Below, one piece after another: positions 15,801-22,957 of a stretch of DNA of 51,154 nt. A program made the translations under genes and the position numbers. The notes below the pieces were generated by a model. The model was given only the letters and a program-made list of their open reading frames with translations, did not search any database and had not been told where the DNA came from. Each line of letters starts with the position of its first letter. Position 1 is the first letter of the stretch. The stretch is from Bacteroidota bacterium (GTDB lineage: Bacteria; Bacteroidota; Bacteroidia; Bacteroidales; FEN-979): the NCBI GenBank assembly GCA_026391715.1, contig JAPLDO010000049.1, positions 1 through 51,154 on the forward strand, read 5' to 3'.

Positions 15801-17747
15801 CACGATTGTAAGGGACTTGGGGAGCAAACCCGTTGCGATGTATCCAAACTAATCACCCATTCAAACCATTCGATCCTCGATGGAGCGATGGACGGTACAA
15901 AAACCGGAAAATTCTATGGCGATCCTTTTGGGCAATATACAGCCGCTATAAGGGCAGTTGGCGCCAGTCGCGGCATTGATTTTTCAAAACCCTGGAGGGA
16001 ACTGGCAGATGCAGAAAAGGAGCTGGCGCTGGGAGGCTCCGGCGATGAGCTTTACGAAGTAACATGGGAGTTTAAAAGGAACAACCGCAAGGGCGAGCAT
16101 CACTTTACAGGTAAATGGCAGGGATTGCTCTCGCTGGTTGAAACCGAATATTTACGCAAACATGCCGACCACCGCGCAGCGGGCATGATGAATGTGATGT
16201 CGTCGCTGCCTTGTTCATCCTGCAAGGGAGCAAGGTTAAAGACAGAAGCGTTGAATTACAAACTGGCAGGTTTTAACATTGCAAATTTGTCTGATTTGGT
16301 TGTGGAAGACGCCATAGAGTTTTTTGCATCCTTTCACGAACAACCCGCAACCAAATCAATGATGGCTGTGGCAGAACCGATGGTGACAGAGATCAATCGC
16401 AAACTTATGACGCTCTCAAATCTTGGGTTATCTTATCTTGCCGTTAGCCGACCCTTTGCGACACTGTCGGCAGGCGAAGCGCGGAGAGTAAAGCTTGCTT
16501 CACAAATTGGATCGGGACTTACCGGGATCACCTATATTCTCGACGAACCTACGGCTGGTCTTCATCCCGCTGACACGGTAAACCTTATGAAGCATATCAG
16601 ATCGCTTTGCGAAACCGGCAACACGGTAATAATTGTTGAGCATGACCGGGAGGTAATTCTTGCAGCCGACCATATAATTGATATAGGTCCTGGCGCCGGC
16701 ATTAACGGGGGCAGGATTGTTGCAACAGGCGCGCCTGAGATGATTATGCAAAATCGGGAATCTTTGACCGGGCGTTACCTGCGGAAGGCTGAAATTGTTT
16801 TTCCATCAGCCAATCGCCAATTGCGCAGTGGATTGCAAATTACCGATGCAGTGATGCACAATCTGAAAGGATTCGACCTTGATATTCCGGCTGGCGGTAT
16901 CGTTGTTGTTACCGGCGTGTCGGGCAGCGGGAAATCGAGCCTTGTCTTCGATCTTATTTATGCTTCAGCAACGCAGGGAAGACCAGTAGGATGCAGCGCT
17001 ATCAGAGGTTTTGACAATTTCAGCCATATCGTTGCCGCGGAGCATAAAAAGGATTTCACGGCTGCTAACTCAATTGTTGCAACCTATACCGGACTTCTTG
17101 ATCTGATCAGGGATATTTTTGCGCAGGAAAAGCTGGCAATTTCATCAGGGATTACGCGGAATCACTTCTCATTCCTGAATAAAGCAGGGCAATGCCCACA
17201 TTGTGAAGGACGCGGATTCAACAGAACAAGCATGGATTTCCTCCCGGATGTAGTCGTTACCTGTGAGCGCTGTAATGGAAGCCGCTACGCCGATAATGTT
17301 CTCGAAATCCTTTACCGGAGGAAAAATATTGCCGGAGTTCTTGACCTGACCGTAGGCGAGGCTATTGATTTTTTTAATGGAAACCCCAGGATTGTTGAGA
17401 TTTTACAACTCTTATCAAAAATCGGACTGGATTACCTGACCCTTGGACAATCGCTTGCCACACTTTCAGGCGGCGAGGGGCAGCGAATGTACCTCGCAAC
17501 GGAGATGATAAAGCCTGTAAAAGGAGCGTCGTTGTATCTTTTCGATGAACCTTCAACCGGTCTTCATTTTTATGACATTGTTCAGTTACTTACTACTTTC
17601 AAAGGTTTGGTTGACAAAGGTCATTCATTGTTGATTATAGAACACGATCCTTCGGTGATTGCCCATGCCGATTATGTTATCGAACTCGGTGCGGGTGGCG
17701 GTGAAAAAGGCGGTTATCTTATAAAAAAAACCGCCTCATTGATTTGA
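12828..17747 (+). CDS. Tandem fusion of two UvrA2-like ABC ATPases (four nucleotide-binding domains)
   Basis: 1639 aa, about twice a UvrA. Walker A motifs (GVSGSGKSS type) start at residues 38, 523, 880 and 1363. Each has its signature (LSAGE or LSGGE) and Walker B (DEPS/TxGLH). Zn-finger cysteines of UvrA are present (CPDCKGLG and CRNCNGRR near 148 and 286; CEACQGAG...CESCEGRRF; and counterparts in the second unit). In both units the UvrB-binding domain of about 110 aa, normally between LLFARVG and LFSFN, is replaced by a loop of about 12-15 aa, as in UvrA2. So DNA binding and ATPase are likely, UvrB loading unlikely. A role in DNA-damage or drug tolerance is inference. The inter-unit linker (about 825-853) is made of a heptamer-derived repeat. 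The missing-domain loop of unit 2 holds another dispersed element. Confidence 0.9.
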   Translation: MMSLNGIGDKISISAASEHNLRSISLEFPKNRLIVVTGVSGSGKSSLIFDVLYREAESRYLGSFSSFARQFMGKMRKPDVERIEGISPAIALDQKSAISNSRSTVGTITGIYDLLRLLFARVGELPSGSDPFPLNRSLFSFNSAEGACPDCKGLGVEDFLDPELLIADENLTLREGALVITTPNGYIIYSQVTMAVLDQVCRAEGFDVDIPWKELTPEQKHIVLYGSDKIEIPYGKHPLESRMKWSGITAKPREMGYYKGIIPVMETILQRDRNKNILRFVRTGKCRNCNGRRLNQKALSVSVGGYSIAAMSALQLDELDILLQGLSFNHDQKLIAAPIVEQISRQVALLSKLGLKYLSANRESTTLSAGESQRLRLTTIASLGLSGMIYILDEPSIGLHPFNTGQLIGILKDIRDRGNTVIVVEHDEEFIRHADWLIDIGPGAGVHGGEVIYNGPADVIPGLPEEEIRKSRTLSFFLGLEKINISETRRHGYGSIVIEGATANNLKCIAVMFRLGALNVVTGVSGAGKSSLTNQVLAEFLNVRLNDGIEKQRNYQKITGWEKIGKLITIDQSPIGRTPRSNPATYAGFFDLIRDLFARQPEALSRGYDKSRFSFNTQGGRCEACQGAGYQQVGMHFMGNVEVLCESCEGRRFDDKTLEITFLGKNISEILEMSVTEALVFFQKEPKIERFLKILDQLGLGYLTLGQRSSTLSGGEAQRIKLATELAKPISDQTLYIMDEPTTGLHQADVGNLLMAIEKLIGQGHTVILIEHHPTLIYAADHIIDLGPGSGGEGGNVVATGTPEEVEKCNESLTAISLKKLRITPLVPRPSSLAPPPSSLAPPPSSLAPPPSITLKGVSTHNLRHIELEIPHNRITVITGVSGSGKSSLAFDTIYAEAQNRFMEGFSTYIRSRVGMKEKPDFESITGLTPALALGQSSGTLNPRSTVGTITGIYDLYRLLFSRLSSPLPFWGGVGGVLSTLFSFNHQHGACHDCKGLGEQTRCDVSKLITHSNHSILDGAMDGTKTGKFYGDPFGQYTAAIRAVGASRGIDFSKPWRELADAEKELALGGSGDELYEVTWEFKRNNRKGEHHFTGKWQGLLSLVETEYLRKHADHRAAGMMNVMSSLPCSSCKGARLKTEALNYKLAGFNIANLSDLVVEDAIEFFASFHEQPATKSMMAVAEPMVTEINRKLMTLSNLGLSYLAVSRPFATLSAGEARRVKLASQIGSGLTGITYILDEPTAGLHPADTVNLMKHIRSLCETGNTVIIVEHDREVILAADHIIDIGPGAGINGGRIVATGAPEMIMQNRESLTGRYLRKAEIVFPSANRQLRSGLQITDAVMHNLKGFDLDIPAGGIVVVTGVSGSGKSSLVFDLIYASATQGRPVGCSAIRGFDNFSHIVAAEHKKDFTAANSIVATYTGLLDLIRDIFAQEKLAISSGITRNHFSFLNKAGQCPHCEGRGFNRTSMDFLPDVVVTCERCNGSRYADNVLEILYRRKNIAGVLDLTVGEAIDFFNGNPRIVEILQLLSKIGLDYLTLGQSLATLSGGEGQRMYLATEMIKPVKGASLYLFDEPSTGLHFYDIVQLLTTFKGLVDKGHSLLIIEHDPSVIAHADYVIELGAGGGEKGGYLIKKTASLI
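15301..15385. repeat. In-frame heptamer array forming the UvrA-UvrA linker
   Basis: Copies of CCCTCGT and close variants, arranged at the 3' side into three 21-bp units that encode the heptapeptide PSSLAPP. The heptamer is the reverse complement of the ACGAGGG unit found as an intergenic array at 22807-22922. It lies exactly between the two UvrA-like halves. A 21-bp higher-order unit keeps the frame open in any copy number. Confidence 0.9.
15722..15760. repeat. C/G-rich palindromic element inside the uvrA-like reading frame
   Basis: CCCCTCC and GGGGAGGGG flank a T-run, followed by GTTGGTGGGG. This C/G composition resembles the intergenic elements at 201-225 and 51111-51148 and does not resemble the surrounding coding sequence. 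It encodes SPLPFWGGVGGV in the loop that replaces the UvrB-binding domain in the second UvrA unit. Confidence 0.6.
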
Positions 17748-17754
17748 GGCGGTC
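17729..17754 (-). terminator. Strong intrinsic terminator at the uvrA-like 3' end, oriented for minus-strand transcripts
   Basis: ACCGCCTCA pairs with TGAGGCGGT around a 6-nt loop. Read on the minus strand the stem is followed by eight Ts, a standard terminator. On the plus strand the T-run is lacking. The uvrA-like stop codon lies in the loop. It would end the small transcript that starts near 17895, and any readthrough from the Old Yellow Enzyme gene. Confidence 0.8.
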
Positions 17755-17782
17755 TCGCTTTTGCGATTTAAATCCTCGGTTG

Positions 17783-17899
17783 CTATGCATCCTGGATCAG
17801 CCGTAGCTTAAAAGCGTGTTCCGTTTTACCGGAGCATGTCATAAAATCAATCGTGTCTATCGCCGTGTATTTTTGACTTTCAACACGTTTTATGTTCAC
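17783..17899 (-). CDS. Possible 38-aa ORF or small RNA bounded by promoter and terminator
   Basis: A complete transcription unit of about 165 nt: -33 TTG at 17930-17932, 20-bp spacer, -7 TACATTTG at 17902-17909, and a terminator at 17729-17754. Inside, a GTG three bases past the -7 box opens a 38-codon frame ending at the TAG at 17783-17785. Its peptide (start NIKRVESQKYTAIDTID, one Cys, end FKLRLIQDA) has no family I recognise. If translated from GTG it would be essentially leaderless; an internal ATG at codon 20 is the alternative. It could equally be a non-coding RNA. The unit lies between the OYE gene and uvrA-like gene, convergent with the latter. The transcription unit is well supported, the protein is not. 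Confidence 0.45.
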   Translation of the reverse strand: MNIKRVESQKYTAIDTIDFMTCSGKTEHAFKLRLIQDA

Positions 17900-17901
17900 G
17901 G

Positions 17902-17932
17902 CAAATGTACCCTCATTCTGCGGATAAGTCAA
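17902..17932 (-). promoter_or_regulatory. Bacteroidota promoter for the small 17.8-kb transcript
   Basis: On the minus strand: TTG (in CTTGAC), 20 bp, then TACATTTG. This matches both the -33 and -7 elements with the usual spacing and is the best full promoter in the window. Confidence 0.65.
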
Positions 17933-17961
17933 GGGTTTTAACAATAATTAACACACCATGC

Positions 17962-19044
17962 TTATAAGCTGTAAACAGGATAGTCGGTATATCCCTCTAC
18001 GCCTGATGAATAGAAGTTATTGAAGTCCAGATTTGAGCTTAAAGGATGGTTGTGTATCATACGGTCAACAAGGTCGGGGTTGTTTATAAATGGTCTTCCG
18101 AAAGCGATGAGGTCAGCAAGTCCCGATTCTAAATCACGCTCGGCAGTATCGAGAGAATAGCCGCCAGCCATGATAAGTGTTTTGTGAAGTTTTTCGCGGA
18201 TGGTTTGTTTTGTGGCAACCGGAACTTCCGGAGCGCCCATAGCGCTGTGGTCAACGAGGTGAATATACAAAATGCCAAGTTTATCAAGCTCTGTTGCGAG
18301 ATAGGAGTATGTTTCATCAATTTCAGGATAGGGTAACATACCTCCGCCGGCGCCATAAGGCGATAACCGGATACCAGTTTTGTCCATGCCAATCGCCCGT
18401 CCAACCGCCTCGACTACCTCAAGTATAAACCGGCAGCGGTTTTTCACGCTTCCGCCATAAGAATCTGTTCGCTGGTTGCTGTGTGGCGACAGAAACTGTT
18501 CAAGCAGGTAACCATTAGCTCCATGAAGTTCAACCCCATCGAAACCGGCAATAATAGCATTGATTGCAGCTTTCATAAACTCTTCACGGGCGCTGATAAT
18601 TTCTTCGGCAGTCATTGCGCGGGGAATCGGCAAATCCATCATCCCGCCTGCGTCGGTGTACATTTGTCCGGGCGCGGCAATTGCAGAAGGCGCAACGAGT
18701 TCCGCGCCATCGGGCAGGTTAAGCTGGTGTCCCATCCTTCCTGCGTGCATAAACTGAACAAATATTTTCCCTCCTTTACGATGAACCGCTTCGGTTGATT
18801 TTCTCCAACCTTCCACCTGAGCTTCGCTGAATATACCAGGGATGCGCGCATAACCAAGTCCGTTTGCTGAAGGAGCGCAGCCTTCGGTAATAATAAGCCC
18901 TGCTCCGGCGCGTTGTTCATAATATTGGGCAATAAGGTCGTTAGGAATATTGCCTGTCGCGCGGCATCTCGTCATGGGCGCCATTACGACTCTGTTTTTC
19001 AATTCGATGTTTCCAAGTTTATATGGAGTGAAAAGTGTTTTCAT
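17962..19044 (-). CDS. Old Yellow Enzyme family alkene reductase (NemA-like)
   Basis: 360 aa FMN-dependent TIM-barrel ene-reductase, reducing activated C=C bonds and nitro compounds with NAD(P)H. Seen: N-terminal LFTPYKLGNIELKNRVVMAP with TRCRA, IITEG, the substrate His/Asn pair HGAN (H174, N177), YLLEQFLSP and RTDSYGGS, and the FMN phosphate loop near GGYSLD and FGRPFINNPDL. The length is that of NemA/XenB proteins. It is monocistronic, divergent from the CoA-transferase genes, with a TAATTTTG -7 box close to its ATG. The substrate cannot be told from sequence. Confidence 0.92.
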   Translation of the reverse strand: MKTLFTPYKLGNIELKNRVVMAPMTRCRATGNIPNDLIAQYYEQRAGAGLIITEGCAPSANGLGYARIPGIFSEAQVEGWRKSTEAVHRKGGKIFVQFMHAGRMGHQLNLPDGAELVAPSAIAAPGQMYTDAGGMMDLPIPRAMTAEEIISAREEFMKAAINAIIAGFDGVELHGANGYLLEQFLSPHSNQRTDSYGGSVKNRCRFILEVVEAVGRAIGMDKTGIRLSPYGAGGGMLPYPEIDETYSYLATELDKLGILYIHLVDHSAMGAPEVPVATKQTIREKLHKTLIMAGGYSLDTAERDLESGLADLIAFGRPFINNPDLVDRMIHNHPLSSNLDFNNFYSSGVEGYTDYPVYSL

Positions 19045-19061
19045 AAGATAAATTTTTTTTG

Positions 19062-19069
19062 CAAAATTA
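19062..19069 (-). promoter_or_regulatory. -7 box TAATTTTG of the Old Yellow Enzyme gene
   Basis: Exact TAnnTTTG on the minus strand, 17 bp upstream of the ATG at 19044, giving a leader of about 10 nt. Only 21 bp from the opposing -7 box at 19091, so the two promoters share their -33 region and probably compete. Confidence 0.5.
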
Positions 19070-19090
19070 GGGTTTTATTTAGAATTAATA

Positions 19091-19098
19091 TAAATTTG
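19091..19098 (+). promoter_or_regulatory. -7 box TAAATTTG of the CoA-transferase genes
   Basis: Exact TAnnTTTG on the plus strand, 18 bp before the ATG at 19117. Leader of about 12 nt. Overlaps the upstream region of the divergent OYE promoter. Confidence 0.5.
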
Positions 19099-19116
19099 TG
19101 CAAGATTATTTTAGAA

Positions 19117-19812
19117 ATGAACAAGATAGTAAATAATGCCCTGGAGGCAATCAAAGGAATAGAGAGCCAGATGACTCTCATGCTTGGCGGATTCGGTTTA
19201 TGCGGAATCCCCGAAAACTGTATCGCGGCGCTTGCCGGTAGTGAAATTACGGGACTAACCTGCATTTCCAATAATGCAGGCGTTGACGGGTTTGGACTGG
19301 GAATGCTTTTGAGGCGGCATCAGATACGGAAAATGATTTCATCTTATGTGGGCGAAAACAAGGAGTTTGAGCGGCAGTTACTAAGCGGCGAACTTGAAGT
19401 GGAGCTCATCCCGCAAGGTACGCTTGCAGAACGAATTCGCGCAGGAGGAGCCGGAATTCCGGCATTTTTTGTGCCAGCCGGATTTGGCACAGATGTAGCC
19501 GACGGCAAACCAGTCCGCGAATTTGATGGTAAAATGTATCTCGAAGAGCGATGGCTGAAAGCCGATTTTGCCATAGTCAAGGCATGGAAAGGCGACGCTC
19601 ACGGTAATTTGATTTACCGCAACACAGCCAATAACTTTAACCAGGCTATGGCGATGGCTGGAAAGATTACAATTGCCGAAGTTGAAGAGTTAGTTCCATC
19701 AGGCGCCATCGATCCCAATCATATCCATACTCCCGGAATCTTTATTCAGCGAATTTTTCAGGGAGCTAACTATGAAAAACGGATTGAATTTGCAACTTTC
19801 CGCCAGCAATAA
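19117..19812 (+). CDS. scoA: 3-oxoacid (succinyl/acetoacetyl) CoA-transferase subunit A
   Basis: 231 aa. Class I CoA-transferase alpha subunit, moving CoA between succinyl-CoA and acetoacetate (or similar acids). Seen: [32 protein letters not shown], the Gly-rich [29 protein letters not shown] and [17 protein letters not shown], all typical of ScoA/AtoD. The frame is open further upstream, but the ATG at 19117 starts the conserved protein and lies just after a -7 box. It is followed after 23 bp by subunit B. Which acids are used is not shown; AtoDA-like butyrate/acetoacetate transfer is the alternative. Confidence 0.93.
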   Translation: MNKIVNNALEAIKGIESQMTLMLGGFGLCGIPENCIAALAGSEITGLTCISNNAGVDGFGLGMLLRRHQIRKMISSYVGENKEFERQLLSGELEVELIPQGTLAERIRAGGAGIPAFFVPAGFGTDVADGKPVREFDGKMYLEERWLKADFAIVKAWKGDAHGNLIYRNTANNFNQAMAMAGKITIAEVEELVPSGAIDPNHIHTPGIFIQRIFQGANYEKRIEFATFRQQ

Positions 19813-19835
19813 AAATAATTAAATCCCAAATCATC

Positions 19836-20492
19836 ATGCCTCTCGATAAAAATGGAATTGCAAAAAGAATTGCAAAAGAGTTGAAGGACGGTTACTACGT
19901 CAACCTTGGGATCGGAATTCCCACGCTCGTTGCAAACTATATCCCCGACGGGATGCAGATTGTTCTTCAGTCGGAAAACGGGTTGCTCGGTATAGGACCT
20001 TTTCCATCGAAAGAGGAGATAGATCCCGACCTTATCAATGCAGGCAAGCAAACAATTACTGCCCTTGCGGGAGCGGCGTTTTTCGATTCATCCATGAGTT
20101 TTGCCATGATTCGCGGCGGTCATATTGATCTGACCGTACTCGGAGCTTTTGAGGTATCCGAAACCGGAGATATCGCTTCATGGAAAATTCCGGGGAAACT
20201 GGTGAAAGGTATGGGCGGCGCAATGGATCTCGTAGCGTCGGCAAGAAATATTATCGTTGCCATGATGCACACTAACCCTCAGGGGGAGTCAAAACTGCTG
20301 AAAAAATGCACCCTTCCGCTTACCGGAGTGGGAGTTGTAAAGCGAATCGTAACCGATCTGGCAGTTCTTGATGTAACTCCGCAAGGCTTTAAACTTATTG
20401 AGCGCGCTCCCGGCGTTTCGGTTGAACAGATCAAAGCCGCCACCGAAGGTAAGCTTATTGTAGAAGGAGAAATTCCGGAAATTGAAGTATAA
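19836..20492 (+). CDS. scoB: 3-oxoacid CoA-transferase subunit B
   Basis: 218 aa beta subunit. The catalytic glutamate is E47 in QSENGLLG, preceded by [15 protein letters not shown] and followed by [20 protein letters not shown] and [11 protein letters not shown], the standard ScoB/AtoA motifs. It pairs with subunit A encoded 23 bp upstream to form the heterotetramer. The gene ends 65 bp before the convergent helicase gene with no clear hairpin between. Confidence 0.93.
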   Translation: MPLDKNGIAKRIAKELKDGYYVNLGIGIPTLVANYIPDGMQIVLQSENGLLGIGPFPSKEEIDPDLINAGKQTITALAGAAFFDSSMSFAMIRGGHIDLTVLGAFEVSETGDIASWKIPGKLVKGMGGAMDLVASARNIIVAMMHTNPQGESKLLKKCTLPLTGVGVVKRIVTDLAVLDVTPQGFKLIERAPGVSVEQIKAATEGKLIVEGEIPEIEV

Positions 20493-20557
20493 TTGTCTAA
20501 ACGATATGAAATCCTGGCGATGGCGAAACATATTGACGACCGGTTCAACTTTCTGTT

Positions 20558-21703
20558 TTAACTCATTCTGAAAGGATGATCTTCAATAACCGGAATTTTT
20601 CGCGCCGTCAGTTTTATAATATCTTTCATATATGCCTTTTCATCGCGGTCGCAGAAAGAGAGAGCGATTCCGTTAACGCCTGCGCGACCCGTTCTTCCGA
20701 TGCGGTGAACATAAGTTTCCGGAATGTTTGGAATTTCAAAGTTAATCACATGCGATAGCTGCTCTACGTCAATTCCGCGCGATGCAAGATCAGTGGCTAC
20801 GAGTACCCTGAGCGTTTTGTTTCTGAAACTGCTTAGAGCGTTCTGGCGTGCGCTCTGGGTTTTGTTGCCATGAATAGCCGCAGCTTTTACTCCTCCCTTG
20901 TTCAAATCCTTGCATACCCGGTCGGCGCCATGCTTTGTTCGGGTAAAAACCAGGGCTGACGCTATGGATGGGTCTTTCAGCAAATGAAGAAGCAGCGACC
21001 GTTTATCGGTTTTTTCAACATAATACAGCGCCTGCCTGATAAGATTTGATGTTGACTCAACCGGAGCAACCTCCACTTTCACCGGGTTCACGAGAATTGA
21101 GGATGAGAGTTTTTGAATCTCAGGAGGCATTGTTGCAGAAAAAAACAACGATTGCCTTTTCGCCGGTAGTTTGGTGATGATTCTTCTTACATCATGGATA
21201 AAACCCATGTCGAGCATGCGATCGGCTTCATCAAGAATAAAAAAGGAAAGATGTTCGAGGCTGACAAATTTCTGATCAATGAGGTCGAGGAGCCGACCAG
21301 GCGTCGCTACCAGAATATCAGTCCCTGCTTTTAATGTGTTTGTTTGGGGATTTTGAGGAACGCCGCCGAAAATAACCTGGCAGCGAATGCTGGTGTGTTT
21401 TCCATAAGTGGCGAAACTTTCTCCGATCTGGATAGCGAGTTCGCGGGTTGGAGTTACTACCAATGCGCGGATAACTCTTTTTGACTGGTTCTGCTGCAAC
21501 TGTTTTTCATTGTAAAGCAGTTGAATTATCGGTAAAGCGAATGCCGCAGTTTTTCCGGTTCCTGTTTGGGCGCATCCAAGAAGGTCTCTCCGCTGAAGTA
21601 CAACGGGAATAGCTTTTTCCTGGATGGGCGTGGGTTTTAAATAACCTTCTGATTTCAAAGCGAGAAGGATAGGCTCAATAAGCAATAATTGTTCAAATGA
21701 CAT
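20558..21703 (-). CDS. DEAD-box RNA helicase, RhlE-like
   Basis: 381 aa ATP-dependent RNA helicase, with a role in RNA folding or ribosome assembly, often in cold. Motifs in order: Q motif (PTPIQEKAIP), Walker A AQTGTGKT (about 45-52), PTRELA, GG, TPGRLLD, DEADRMLDMGF, SAT, VFTRTK, DLASRGID and HRIGRTGR. Only about 15 residues follow the core, so the basic C-terminal tail of longer RhlE/CsdA proteins is missing and this is a minimal helicase. It has its own -7 box at 21804 and a leader of about 95 nt with a 17-bp-period direct repeat. Confidence 0.92.
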   Translation of the reverse strand: MSFEQLLLIEPILLALKSEGYLKPTPIQEKAIPVVLQRRDLLGCAQTGTGKTAAFALPIIQLLYNEKQLQQNQSKRVIRALVVTPTRELAIQIGESFATYGKHTSIRCQVIFGGVPQNPQTNTLKAGTDILVATPGRLLDLIDQKFVSLEHLSFFILDEADRMLDMGFIHDVRRIITKLPAKRQSLFFSATMPPEIQKLSSSILVNPVKVEVAPVESTSNLIRQALYYVEKTDKRSLLLHLLKDPSIASALVFTRTKHGADRVCKDLNKGGVKAAAIHGNKTQSARQNALSSFRNKTLRVLVATDLASRGIDVEQLSHVINFEIPNIPETYVHRIGRTGRAGVNGIALSFCDRDEKAYMKDIIKLTARKIPVIEDHPFRMS

Positions 21704-21725
21704 AATAAGTGTTATAAATAAAAAA

Positions 21726-21756
21726 ATGGGTAATTCAAATAGATGGGTAATTCAAA
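21726..21756. repeat. Direct repeat ATGGGTAATTCAAA in the rhlE-like leader
   Basis: Two identical 14-bp copies at 21726-21739 and 21743-21756, period 17. They lie in the untranslated leader between the -7 box (21804) and the ATG (21703), and could be a protein-binding or RNA-control site, or a simple duplication. Confidence 0.7.
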
Positions 21757-21803
21757 ATAAGGGTTGGATGGGGTAAATTAACAGAGGGGAAGTAAATGTT
21801 CGG

Positions 21804-21811
21804 CAAAGGTA
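21804..21811 (-). promoter_or_regulatory. -7 box TACCTTTG of the rhlE-like gene
   Basis: Exact TAnnTTTG on the minus strand, between the dedA stop (21849) and the helicase ATG. No TTTG at the -33 position. Confidence 0.5.
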
Positions 21812-21848
21812 CGAAAAGTATTCCGGGCAGCGGTGAAAATAATTCAGA

Positions 21849-22487
21849 TCATTTTTCGGGCGACTTTTCTTTCTTCCGCATTTTGACGATCCCGCGGATC
21901 AGGATTGTCATTGTAATTGTAGTGATACCAAGCACAAAGTATTCGATGTTATCAACAGAGGCCGGAATTTTTTTCCCCACGAGATACCCAAGCGGGATCA
22001 GCGTGCCAGACCAGAGCGCTGCGCCAACCATGTTGAAAAAATTAAATTTCCAGAAGTTCATGTTTATTGCGCCGGCGAGAATGGGTACAAAGGTTCGCAC
22101 TACGGGTATGAACCTTCCGGCGATGAGCGATACGCCGCCATATTTTTCATAATAGGCTCTCGATTTTTCAAGATGACGTTGTTTAAAAAAGAGCGTATCC
22201 TTTTTATTGAGAAGCCTGTGTCCGAAATATTTTCCGGTATAGTAACCGGTAACATTCCCGGCAACTGCGGCAGCAGCTACACTGATCACAAGCAGCCAGA
22301 TATTCACCATAAGGTCGCTGCCGCACAAAAGACCGGCTGTGAAAAGGAGGGCGTCGCCGGGAAAGATGAAACCGAAAACCAGCCCGGTTTCCGCAAAAAT
22401 TACAATTAAAAGGAGGATAAGCCCTCCATAATGAATCAGTTTTTCCGAATTAATAAGGATTTCAAAAAATTCCTTCAGTTGTTCCAT
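21849..22487 (-). CDS. DedA family membrane protein
   Basis: 212 aa with four to six membrane segments. DedA/SNARE-associated family marks: ETGLVFGFIFPGDALLF near the start, GRFIPVVRTFVPILAGAINM with the conserved Phe-Arg-Pro pattern, and a late WSGTLIPLGYLVG. Members act in lipid-carrier flipping and proton-motive-force maintenance. The gene lies 9 bp after the small DUF2007-like gene, so the pair is probably one operon. The exact substrate is not determinable. Confidence 0.9.
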   Translation of the reverse strand: MEQLKEFFEILINSEKLIHYGGLILLLIVIFAETGLVFGFIFPGDALLFTAGLLCGSDLMVNIWLLVISVAAAAVAGNVTGYYTGKYFGHRLLNKKDTLFFKQRHLEKSRAYYEKYGGVSLIAGRFIPVVRTFVPILAGAINMNFWKFNFFNMVGAALWSGTLIPLGYLVGKKIPASVDNIEYFVLGITTITMTILIRGIVKMRKKEKSPEK

Positions 22488-22496
22488 CCGGCGCCA

Positions 22497-22718
22497 TTAC
22501 TCTTTGGTGATCTCGGCGTAGATATTGTCAATCTCCTCCTTGAACCTTGCCGGAGCTTCAACATATCCCCATCCAAATTCCATCTCCATAATGCCGCCGA
22601 GAGCCGTATCATCAGAAGTAACTATTCCATGAGGGATTTTGCGGTCGGTGAGCACTTCCTCCAGTAATTCTGCCTCAAACTCATTGTTCAGAACCAAAAT
22701 TTTTTCATATTTTTCCAT
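22497..22718 (-). CDS. Small DUF2007-like protein
   Basis: 73 aa from the ATG at 22718 (the frame is open to 22763 but the ATG gives a sensible start, MEKYEKILVLNNEFEAELL). The pattern of a beta strand, an Asn/Glu helix reading AELLEEVLTDRKIPH and a later strand resembles DUF2007 small signal-transducing-like proteins. No catalytic residues. Near 22734-22742 a weak -7 (TACATTAG) lies about 18 bp from a TTG. It lies 9 bp before dedA and is likely co-transcribed with it. Confidence 0.55.
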   Translation of the reverse strand: MEKYEKILVLNNEFEAELLEEVLTDRKIPHGIVTSDDTALGGIMEMEFGWGYVEAPARFKEEIDNIYAEITKE

Positions 22719-22806
22719 AGTCTTTAATTTTCCTCTAATGTACGATGTTTTCTCAAAGAACAACCAGGATTTTACTGTTTTCTGAAATAGATTAAAAAGG
22801 GGTAAA

Positions 22807-22922
22807 CGAGGGATGAGGGACGAGGGACGAAGGACGAAGGACGAAGGACGAAGGACGAAGGACGAGGGACGAAGGACGAAGGACGAGGGACGAGGGACGA
22901 GGGACGAGGGACGAGGGACGAC
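22807..22922. repeat. Intergenic heptamer array, about 16 copies of GAGGGAC/GAAGGAC
   Basis: About 16 units of 7 bp differing only at one G/A position, in blocks. Its unit is the reverse complement of that in the uvrA-like linker at 15301-15385. Open frames through it give only repeated acidic/basic residues and are not genes. Confidence 0.95.
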
Positions 22923-22957
22923 TTTATCGCGTTTCGAGAATAGTATTAACAGGGAAG

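Noticed and set aside
17761-17900. Possible tRNA or tmRNA in the small transcript
   Set aside because: No acceptor stem, T-loop or CCA can be folded by eye.
18913-19116. Extension of the CoA-transferase A subunit upstream of the ATG at 19117
   Set aside because: Runs through the OYE coding region and the promoter; the conserved protein starts at 19117.
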